Shown: one piece after another, positions 9,464 through 16,158 of the stretch
Numbering within the stretch: the stretch's first letter is position 1
How the letters are laid out: the number at the start of each line of letters is the position of its first letter
Source of the DNA: Desmonostoc muscorum LEGE 12446
Lineage (GTDB): Bacteria > Cyanobacteriota > Cyanobacteriia > Cyanobacteriales > Nostocaceae
Length of the DNA: 64,000 nt
Direction: 5' to 3'
Assembly: GCF_015207005.2 (NCBI RefSeq)
Contig: NZ_JADEXS020000001.1
Location: 3,720,001-3,784,000 of the forward strand
Notes under the pieces: generated by a model
Database searches by the model: none
What the model was told of the DNA's origin: nothing
What the model saw: the letters and a program-made list of their open reading frames with translations, nothing else
Program-made: the position numbers and the translations under genes

Positions 9464-10218
9464 TTTTGACCTCGGATAATTAATTTGGGTAATTCATCGA
9501 TCAAAGGGCATGATGCCGATTGATTGCAAAAAGATATACGATAAAGTTCCTACTTGACAAGTGTGTATCAAATGTCTTGAGTAATTTGTCCTTAGTGAAT
9601 ACTATACTATCCTTTCAAGATAGGCTGATGGTGATGTAGAAATCTACACACAAAATCCATACAAATAACAAAAGGATGACACATAGTTTTGAATCACACG
9701 AAGAGGACAGATCAAACTTAATTAAAAATTAAAAATTGCCATCTTGCTAAATATCGAAAATTCCTGGAAATGCAATTTATTTTATCTCTAAGCCAATTAA
9801 ATATGCTACACCTTACCAACAGTTTATTGCTGAGGTTGGCTTCCTAAGTACTAGGATATACATTGTTTGTAATTCAACTACTGATAAGATACTAGCCATA
9901 TCAGAAATAGGTACAAAAAAATATTTAATTGAGCCTTTATTTATACTTTTGGTTAAGTAAAAATGCTGTAAAAAATGAAAAAATTGTCTAGAGTTTTCCA
10001 AGACAGCTAATCACAGAAAAATCCCACAACCAAGAACGAAAAAGGAATACTCCACTCCCTTTTTCAAGCTATATTTTAGCTTGATGTGAATCTAATAATT
10101 TTAGTAGCAGTTTTGAAGCACTTGAAAATTATTGACAATGATTTTTAATTCATATACTATACACAAGAACAATTGCAAATAATTTTCAATTCTTTTTTGG
10201 TGCTAACTGTTAAATGTC
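9464..10218. other. Divergent intergenic region, cbtB-like / iron cluster
   Basis: The 755-base AT-rich gap separates the minus-strand cbtB-like gene from the plus-strand iron cluster. It contains a small perfect palindrome TGTAGA-AA-TCTACA at 9635-9648 of unknown role and the Fur-box-like promoter region at 10123-10188 listed separately. A 62-codon minus-strand ORF (9813-10001) shows no protein-like features. I see no RNA gene. Confidence 0.5.
10123..10188 (+). promoter_or_regulatory. Putative Fur-controlled promoter of the iron-uptake cluster
   Basis: A -35 element TTGACA (10132-10137) is followed after 15 bases by TATACT (10153-10158), or after 17 bases by the weaker TACTAT. The -35 lies inside TGAAAAT-T-ATTGACA (10123-10137), which matches 11 of 14 positions of the 7-1-7 Fur box TGATAAT-N-ATTATCA. 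A second site TGCAAAT-A-ATTTTCA (10174-10188) also matches 11 of 14 and lies just downstream of the -10, about 30 bases before the first gene. Two Fur boxes bracketing a promoter would give iron repression. This is inferred from sequence only. Confidence 0.55.
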
Positions 10219-11244
10219 ATGCCCAACAACTTTGCTCTGGGTAAGGAAAAACTTTGGAGTCGCCGTCAATTACTAAAGCTAGGCTTAGCAGGTGTGGGAG
10301 TGACTGGTGCAGCTGGACTTTGGCAGATGTTGAATCTACAAAGTCAGTCATTTGTGAAAGTGCCACCACTCGATATTGAGGCAACAGAGGGCGTTACTAA
10401 CCCAATGAAGATGCTCAGGGATTTTGATTATGGAACGGTTAAGCAAGAAAATGGGCGCACTATCCGAGAATTTCAGTTAACTGCGGGTACTTCCATTATT
10501 CAACTCAATAGCGCTGTTTCCTACAATATCTGGGATTTAAACGGCCGCATACCAGGGCCAACGCTGCGGGCAAAACAAGGCGATCGCGTGCGAGTACTAT
10601 TTCTCAATAATGCGGGACATTCTCACTCTTTGCATTTTCATGGCGTTCATCCGGCAGAAATGGATGGTATTCGTCCAGTCAGCAACGGCAAAGCCACAAT
10701 TTATGAATTTGATGCCGAACCATATGGTGTTCACTTATACCACTGTCATATAGAACCAGTCACCCGTCACATCGCTAAGGGACTGTACGGCATGTTCATC
10801 ATCGATCCTCCTACTCCCCGTCCCCCGGCTGATGAAATTGTGCTAGTGATGGCTGGGTATGACGTGAATGATGATAGCCATAATGATTATTACGCCTTTA
10901 ACGGCGTGCCTCATCACTACATGCATCATCCCATTCCTATTTATCAAAATCAGTTGATTCGACTGTATGTCCTCAACATCATTGAATACGATCCGGCGGT
11001 CACCTTTCACCTCCATGCCAATTTTTTTGATGTTTTTCGCTATGGGATGAGCATGACTGCTAGCGAAAAAGCTGATGTGATTACGATGGGTGTAGCAGAA
11101 AGGCACATCTTGGAATTTGCTTTTCGCTATCCAGGTAAGTATATGTTTCATCCCCATCAAGATGCGATCGCCGAAAACGGCTGCATGGGTCAATTTGAAG
11201 TAGTTACTGATAGTAACTCTCAAAAAAATGTTAACATTTCCTGA
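10219..11244 (+). CDS. Two-domain multicopper oxidase, Tat-exported
   Basis: The 341-residue product begins with a twin-arginine signal S-R-R-Q-L-L-K (Arg15-Arg16), so it is exported folded with copper. Domain 1 has H-S-H-S-L-H-F-H-G (His134-His141) and H-C-H-x6-H-x4-L (His175-Cys176-His177, His184), placing a type 1 copper in the first cupredoxin domain. Domain 2 has F-H-L-H (His264, His266) and F-H-P-H (His311, His313) but no Cys ligand, as in two-domain MCOs. With the FTR1 permease downstream, the likely job is ferroxidase: oxidising Fe(II) so that FTR1 can take it up, as in the yeast Fet3-Ftr1 pair. The ATG at 10219 gives the Tat motif at the usual distance. First gene of the cluster. Confidence 0.82.
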   Translation: MPNNFALGKEKLWSRRQLLKLGLAGVGVTGAAGLWQMLNLQSQSFVKVPPLDIEATEGVTNPMKMLRDFDYGTVKQENGRTIREFQLTAGTSIIQLNSAVSYNIWDLNGRIPGPTLRAKQGDRVRVLFLNNAGHSHSLHFHGVHPAEMDGIRPVSNGKATIYEFDAEPYGVHLYHCHIEPVTRHIAKGLYGMFIIDPPTPRPPADEIVLVMAGYDVNDDSHNDYYAFNGVPHHYMHHPIPIYQNQLIRLYVLNIIEYDPAVTFHLHANFFDVFRYGMSMTASEKADVITMGVAERHILEFAFRYPGKYMFHPHQDAIAENGCMGQFEVVTDSNSQKNVNIS

Positions 11245-11444
11245 CAAAATAATATTATTCCTAGTAAAACAAAGTACAAACTACGTAATTAATAATTAAT
11301 ACCGGAAAATTTTAAATCAGTTAGTTGATAAAAAATATCATTATATGCGAAAGTTAAATCTATGACAATGCGTCAAACAAACCACCTTTTGGTAGCAGTT
11401 TGTAACGCGGCAATTAATACATTTAAATTCTGCTAGGAGCAAAA

Positions 11445-12476
11445 ATGATAAAATTTCGTTATATTTGTTTAACAGTGGCAGCTGCGGCAATAGTTACCTT
11501 GAGTTCCTGTAGCAGTACGCCAACCGCAGAAAATCCCTCAGCACCAGTTGCTAGTCCTCAAGCTACAGAGGCAGTCAGTAATAACAGTCATAGCGGTCAT
11601 GGCGGCAAAGAGAAAATTAACATAAATACTGCTATATTGTCAGAATTAGATAAATTTGAAGCAAAACTAGGCGTCCCGGCTTTATCTAACAAAATTCAGG
11701 CGAATCGCCCCTACGGCAGTCCAGAAGATTTAGTGACCAAAAAAGTGATTACTCAGGAACAGTTCAACCAAATTAAAGACCAGGTTGGTGTTCAAGATGT
11801 AGTACTTACAGGTGAAGCAAAAGATGTTGACTACATGTCTAAATTAGGCTTAATGAAAGGGCATCTTTTAGTAGCAAAAGAACTGCTAGATCAAAATCAG
11901 CCTAAACAGGCAGAACCTCATATTGGGCATCCAGTTGAGGAGATTTATGTTGATGTAGAAGACCAACTTAATGAGCGCAAAGTTAAAGAATTTAAGACAA
12001 CTTTGGTGAGTTTGCAAGATTTAGTGAAATCTAGTCCCAAGGATAACAAAGTTAAAACTAATTTTACATCTTCAGTGCAAGCAGTTGACACAGCGATCGC
12101 AGCTTTACCAGCAGCCGAACGTGCAAAACCAGGATTTGTATTACAGGTGATTAATGAGTTACTAGATTCAGCGAACTCGGAATATGGGGCAGCGATCGCC
12201 AATGGTAAAATATCCGCAGCAATTGAGTATCAAGACTCTCGTGGATTCGTATTTTACGCTAATGAATTATACAAAGGAATTTCGAGCCAAGTAGCTCAAC
12301 AAGATGCCGAAGCAGATAAAGCGATTAATGCTAGTTTCACTGAACTAGTAAAAGTTTGGCCTGCCGCCGTTCCACCAGCTAAACCCGTAAAGACTCCAGA
12401 GGATGTTACCAAGTTGGTGAAAACCATTGAGGAAAACTCTCAAAAAGTGATTGATAAATCCAGTTCCCAAATATAA
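11445..12476 (+). CDS. Lipoprotein with helix-hairpin-helix (ComEA-type) plus helical domain
   Basis: The 343-residue product has a lipoprotein signal with lipobox L-S-S-C (Cys22), a His-rich link (H-S-G-H-G-G, about residues 49-54) and a ComEA-type helix-hairpin-helix (about residues 56-110). A long helical domain follows. It contains E-P-H-I-G-H-P-V-E-E, whose H-x-x-E spacing recalls the imelysin/EfeO (M75) metal motif; the fold match is not proven. The gene lies between the multicopper oxidase and the ferritin-like gene. It may therefore be the periplasmic iron-handling partner of FTR1, in the place EfeO takes in EfeUOB systems. A DNA-binding role seems unlikely for a membrane-anchored protein in this setting. 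Confidence 0.7.
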   Translation: MIKFRYICLTVAAAAIVTLSSCSSTPTAENPSAPVASPQATEAVSNNSHSGHGGKEKININTAILSELDKFEAKLGVPALSNKIQANRPYGSPEDLVTKKVITQEQFNQIKDQVGVQDVVLTGEAKDVDYMSKLGLMKGHLLVAKELLDQNQPKQAEPHIGHPVEEIYVDVEDQLNERKVKEFKTTLVSLQDLVKSSPKDNKVKTNFTSSVQAVDTAIAALPAAERAKPGFVLQVINELLDSANSEYGAAIANGKISAAIEYQDSRGFVFYANELYKGISSQVAQQDAEADKAINASFTELVKVWPAAVPPAKPVKTPEDVTKLVKTIEENSQKVIDKSSSQI

Positions 12477-12530
12477 TAACACTTTGATTTAATGGGAAGC
12501 ATAGGGTAAGGAGTTTAAAATTAGGAAATA

Positions 12531-12614
12531 GTTAAAAGTGAGGAGTAAAAAGTTAAGAACTTAGGAATTATAAACTTTCAACTCCTCACTCCTAACTCCT
12601 CACTCCTAACTCAT
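12531..12614. repeat. Tandem repeat block between iron-cluster genes
   Basis: GTGAGGAGT-type units on the left are complemented on the right by CTCCTCACTCCTAA units, so the block can fold back on itself. It lies inside the presumed operon and could weaken read-through from the lipoprotein gene to the ferritin-like gene. Confidence 0.6.
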
Positions 12615-12646
12615 TACACTCTATTCGTCACTTCAATTAATAACTG

Positions 12647-13081
12647 ATGCAAGAACTTGACCAGAAAAAGACCATTGACCTGCTGAACGCCATCATGGAA
12701 TTTGAACTAGCAGGAGTAGTACGCTATACACATTATTCGTTAATGGTGACTGGCCCTAACCGCATTCCCATTGTTGCTTTCTTTAAAGCACAGGCAAGTG
12801 AATCTTTACTTCACGCCCAACAAGTCGGAGAAATTCTCACAGGTTTAGATGGGCACCCCTCCTTAAAAATTGCCCCAATGGAAGAAACCTATAAGCATAC
12901 AGTCAAAGATATCTTGGCAGAAAGCTTATCCCATGAAAAGAAGGCATTAGATTTGTATAAAAATCTCCTTGAAACTGTCACCAATGCCAGCATTTATCTA
13001 GAAGAATTTGCTCGCGGCATGATAGGGCAAGAAGAGATGCATAATCTCGAACTGAAAAAGATGTTACGCGATTTTAGTTAA
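12647..13081 (+). CDS. Ferritin-like (bacterioferritin-type) diiron protein
   Basis: The 144-residue, all-helical product has the four-helix ferritin pattern with iron ligands in order. Glu lies in F-E-L-A-G (helix 1), E-S-L-L-H-A-Q (Glu/His pair, helix 2), E-S-L-S-H-E-K (helix 3) and E-E-M-H-N (Glu/His pair, helix 4). It fits the bacterioferritin/DPS-like group that stores or buffers iron and may also oxidise it. It sits directly before FTR1, so newly imported iron could be stored by it. The ATG at 12647 is chosen because the sequence before it is repeat. It is slightly shorter than classical bacterioferritin (about 155-160). Confidence 0.8.
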   Translation: MQELDQKKTIDLLNAIMEFELAGVVRYTHYSLMVTGPNRIPIVAFFKAQASESLLHAQQVGEILTGLDGHPSLKIAPMEETYKHTVKDILAESLSHEKKALDLYKNLLETVTNASIYLEEFARGMIGQEEMHNLELKKMLRDFS

Positions 13082-13082
13082 T

Positions 13083-13189
13083 AGTCATTAATCATTAGTC
13101 ATTGGTCATTAGTCAAAAACAAATAACAACTGATAACTGACTAAGGACAAATGACTAATGACAAAAAGACAAAAGATAAAGGACAAAAG
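13083..13189. repeat. TTAGTCA/GACAAA tandem repeats before FTR1
   Basis: Units of TTAGTCAT, then GACTAATGAC and GGACAAA fill the gap and run into the possible early start of the FTR1 gene. They are a reason to prefer the start at 13190. Confidence 0.7.
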
Positions 13190-14158
13190 ATGAATTTCAG
13201 TACTGCTCTACCTACTTTTGTAATTACACTCCGAGAAGGAGTAGAAGCTGCCCTTGTTGTTGGAATTGTGCTAGCGTTGCTGAAAAAAGCTAAAAAATCC
13301 CGACTGAATTCTTGGGTATATGCTGGCGTCGGCGCTGGGATTGCGATTAGTGCCTTGATAGGTGTGCTATTCAGTTGGATAATTCAAGTGGTGGGAGCTG
13401 CGAATCCTCAATACACTTCGGTAGTTGAGCCACTGCTGGAAGGTGTATTTAGCTTGTTAGCGATCGCAATGCTCAGTTGGATGCTAATCTGGATGACTCA
13501 ACAAGCCAAATTTATGAAAGCGCAAGTTGAGGGAGCAGTTACACAAGCACTGACACAAAACTCAAATGTAGGTTGGGGTGTTTTTAGTCTAGTTTTTATT
13601 GCCGTTGTTCGTGAAGGCTTTGAAACTGTTCTATTCATCGCTGCTAACTTTCAACAAGGATTAGTACCAAGCATTGGCGCACTTGCAGGTTTAGGAGTGG
13701 CGATCGCCATAGGTGTGCTTTTATTTAAATGGGGTATCAAAATTAATATCCGCCAGTTTTTCCAGGTAATGGGCGTTTTATTAGTATTGATTGTGGCTGG
13801 ATTAGTAGTTTCAGCCTTGAAAAATTTTGACGAGGCTGTAGGTAACTTTGCCCTTAGCAGTCGTGCCACACAAAGCGTTTGTTTCTATTACGAACGCTTT
13901 ACTAAAATCCATTCCTGTATTTTGGGACCAATAGTTTCAAATACTTCCACAATTTTACCTGACGAACAGTTTCCTGGCATTATTCTCAAATCTTTATTTG
14001 GCTACAGCGACAAGATTTATCTAGTCCAAGCCGTAGCATATGCAGGATTTTTGCTCACCATTGGAGGGCTATATTTCCGCAGTCTTGGAGGTAGCTTTTT
14101 TGAAGGTAAAAAGAATATCCCATCTCGCCAAAAACCAATTAGTCCTGCAAAAGATTAA
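13190..14158 (+). CDS. FTR1-family high-affinity iron permease
   Basis: FTR1/EfeU permeases move iron through the membrane using two R-E-x-x-E motifs. Both are present: R-E-G-V-E at residues 15-19 and R-E-G-F-E at 141-145. Seven hydrophobic segments fit the family topology, and the length is normal. The frame is open back to an ATG at 13151, but the first 13 codons of that version come from tandem repeat. The ATG at 13190 has GGA 7 bases upstream and puts the first motif where homologues have it. It is the last gene of the cluster (oxidase, HHH lipoprotein, ferritin-like, permease), and the context supports iron(III) uptake coupled to oxidation. A polar, Cys-containing loop lies before the last helix. 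Confidence 0.88.
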   Translation: MNFSTALPTFVITLREGVEAALVVGIVLALLKKAKKSRLNSWVYAGVGAGIAISALIGVLFSWIIQVVGAANPQYTSVVEPLLEGVFSLLAIAMLSWMLIWMTQQAKFMKAQVEGAVTQALTQNSNVGWGVFSLVFIAVVREGFETVLFIAANFQQGLVPSIGALAGLGVAIAIGVLLFKWGIKINIRQFFQVMGVLLVLIVAGLVVSALKNFDEAVGNFALSSRATQSVCFYYERFTKIHSCILGPIVSNTSTILPDEQFPGIILKSLFGYSDKIYLVQAVAYAGFLLTIGGLYFRSLGGSFFEGKKNIPSRQKPISPAKD

Positions 14159-14247
14159 AAAGAAATTTGTGAACACTCAATATTTCTCTTAACTCTCTCT
14201 CTGCGCCTCTGCGTGAGATCAATCCAGATTACTATAATTTATTTGGT

Positions 14248-15183
14248 CTAACTACCCTCTGATACAAACAAATGTTGCTTCAGTTGCTGACAAGCCTTTT
14301 CTATAGCATCTATACTACCTGGATTAACCAAACCATAATAATTAAACACATAAATTCGGTTCTTTTGAGTCGCTTGTAATTGCTTCCAGAAAGCCTCCTT
14401 TTTCAAAGAATCTAAAAGCCCTCCTTCCGAATTACCTTGTGGAGGATTAACCAAAATTATCACCTCTGGATTTGCCTCTAAAACTTTTTCAGCCGAAAGA
14501 GTCACATAGCCACCCACTGGGCTTTTTCCTTGTAATTCTGCTGCCAGATTTTTCACCTGAAATTTAGTTAGTAGATCGCCCGCCCAACTATTTTTATTGG
14601 GTGCTAAAATTGGTTGACGACTAACCAACACCAAAGCCTTAATACCCTGAGTAGGCTGATTTGGTAAAAAACTTTTGTAATGATTTAACAAAGGCTGAGG
14701 ATCGGCATCAATTAACTGGGCTAGTGTTTTAGTCAACTCTTCTAAAGATTCCCAGTTATTAACCTGAGTAAGCAAAGTTGGAATTCCTAATTGCTTGATT
14801 TTTTGAATTGGAACAGTAGAAAAACCTTCTGCTCCAATAACTAAATCTGGTTTGAGAGCCACTACTTTTTCTAAATTAGGAGAATTTTGTCCTTCACTAA
14901 CACGAGGAACATTTTTAAACCGAGGGTCATCATTAAATAATTTACTACCAGTAATTCCGACAATTTTTGTTTGATCAAGTTGAGCGATAATATCAGCTGA
15001 TAGAGAAGAAAGAGCAACAACTCTTTTTATCGATTGTTTTGGTAATTGCTGCGAATTTGGGTTATTTGTTTGAGTAGTATTTGCTACTTTTGTTGGTAAA
15101 TTTTGAGTACTAACAGTATTACAAGCGACTAAAGTTATACTCAAAAAAAATGCTAAAACAGATAACAGCCAACGATGACGCAT
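14248..15183 (-). CDS. Periplasmic Fe/B12-type binding lipoprotein (BtuF/FhuD-like)
   Basis: The 311-residue product has a lipobox L-V-A-C (Cys21) and the class III binding-protein fold of the siderophore/heme/cobalamin family. The opening strand K-R-V-V-A-L-S-S is followed by a D-x-I-V-G-I-T-like turn and the block L-K-P-D-L-V-I-G that precedes the linker helix. It would deliver a ferric siderophore or corrinoid to an ABC importer, but no permease or ATPase is in the window. It converges on FTR1, with 89 bases between them, so the two may share iron physiology but not a promoter. Confidence 0.78.
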   Translation of the reverse strand: MRHRWLLSVLAFFLSITLVACNTVSTQNLPTKVANTTQTNNPNSQQLPKQSIKRVVALSSLSADIIAQLDQTKIVGITGSKLFNDDPRFKNVPRVSEGQNSPNLEKVVALKPDLVIGAEGFSTVPIQKIKQLGIPTLLTQVNNWESLEELTKTLAQLIDADPQPLLNHYKSFLPNQPTQGIKALVLVSRQPILAPNKNSWAGDLLTKFQVKNLAAELQGKSPVGGYVTLSAEKVLEANPEVIILVNPPQGNSEGGLLDSLKKEAFWKQLQATQKNRIYVFNYYGLVNPGSIDAIEKACQQLKQHLFVSEGS

Positions 15184-16158
15184 AATAAAATTCCTTGTGG
15201 AGTTGGTTCCTCATATAGTTTGGCGCATCTTTATACAGAATTGCTATAAGAATTGCAGAACAAACAAACTCAGCACCAGATTCAAAAATAGCCAATGCAC
15301 TTTCTATTTAACTTTTCATTATTTGAGATTTACCTTGCTTGATTTGTCACACAACTCAAAAAACAAAAAAGCATCTACGACAAAAATTTATAGATGTTGC
15401 TGCAAAAATTCGTTAATTTTCTCACCGCTCAAAACTGGAAACACGGACTTTTGTCTAGCCCACACCCACTGCGGATATAAAAAAAGGCGAGTAAAAACGC
15501 AGTTCAAAATTCCCAAAGAATTTTATGACTGTGCTACCCGCCAGGATCTATACAAGGTTTATTTAGAAAAGTTTTTTGGAATATGGATTTATAACACTCT
15601 CAGTGATTATTCGCTCAATAACAAACATTTTTAACTATTTCAATCACTATCTTAGTATGTTTGACTACAAAAAGCAAGATTTAACCAAACCTTTAACTGT
15701 ACCTCGGTATCATTAGATTAAGTACCTTTACCCAAGGTAATATGCACTTACCGCATGGATAAAATACAGAAAAAATAATTAACCACAGATGAATATACAG
15801 CGTATTTCAGGTAAATGAAGTACATGGGTTGGGGCGCAACATCTTGCATTGATGTCAACTTAAGCCCTGGCGAATAGAATTCGAGGCTACACAGGCAAAG
15901 TCCACCTCCGCGGACTAACAGAAAATTGAGGGTTTGAAACCCACGGAGGTGGGTTTTGTTTGTGTAGACGCGGTTTCTAACCGGCCGTTTCGCGTTAAGT
16001 TGACACAGATGAACATGTTGTGCCCCTACAATTATCTGTACCTCACCAAGTTGCAATCTGCTGTAGTACAGTAACACAGCCATGTTACGCTAGCCGTGTA
16101 CTCCCAAATTTTGGAACGCTTAGCCATTCACCAGCCCGTTATAATCCCGCAATTCAAC
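15184..16158. other. Long intergenic region with gene-remnant-like stretches and nested repeat
   Basis: This gap of about 975 bases holds no convincing intact gene. On the minus strand a stretch ending with TAA at 15388-15390 reads ...W-V-W-A-R-Q-K-S-V-F-P-V-L-S-G-E-K-I, which looks like the tail of a lost gene but has no start codon. The right half contains a dispersed repeat interrupted by a second palindromic element (separate entry). A 145-codon plus-strand ORF (15197-15634) has no recognisable domain and odd composition, so it is not called. Confidence 0.45.
15801..16027. repeat. Dispersed palindromic repeat interrupted by a 153-base element
   Basis: The outer repeat is the inverted relative of 1063-1116: cgtatttcaggtaaatgaag, then GGGGCGCAACAT (15831-15842) and its partner ATGTTGTGCCCC (16015-16026). 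In the copy near 1 kb the two arms are adjacent. Here they are 172 bases apart. Inside lies an element bounded by the perfect 11-base inverted repeat TGTCAACTTAA (15853-15863) / TTAAGTTGACA (15995-16005), with its own inner stem CCACCTCCG / CGGAGGTGG. It looks like a MITE-like unit that inserted at the loop of an older palindrome. Confidence 0.65.

Noticed and set aside
9464..9750. Cobalamin riboswitch upstream of the cbtB-like gene
   Set aside because: The conserved B12-box core was not seen on the minus strand; a model search would be needed to exclude a divergent form.
9813..10001. 62-codon minus-strand ORF in the divergent gap
   Set aside because: AT-rich, no recognisable motif, and next to the promoter region of the opposite gene.
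15197..15634. 145-codon plus-strand ORF
   Set aside because: No domain, unusual Cys/Lys/Asn-rich composition, no ribosome-binding site, and the opposite strand shows a more protein-like stretch.
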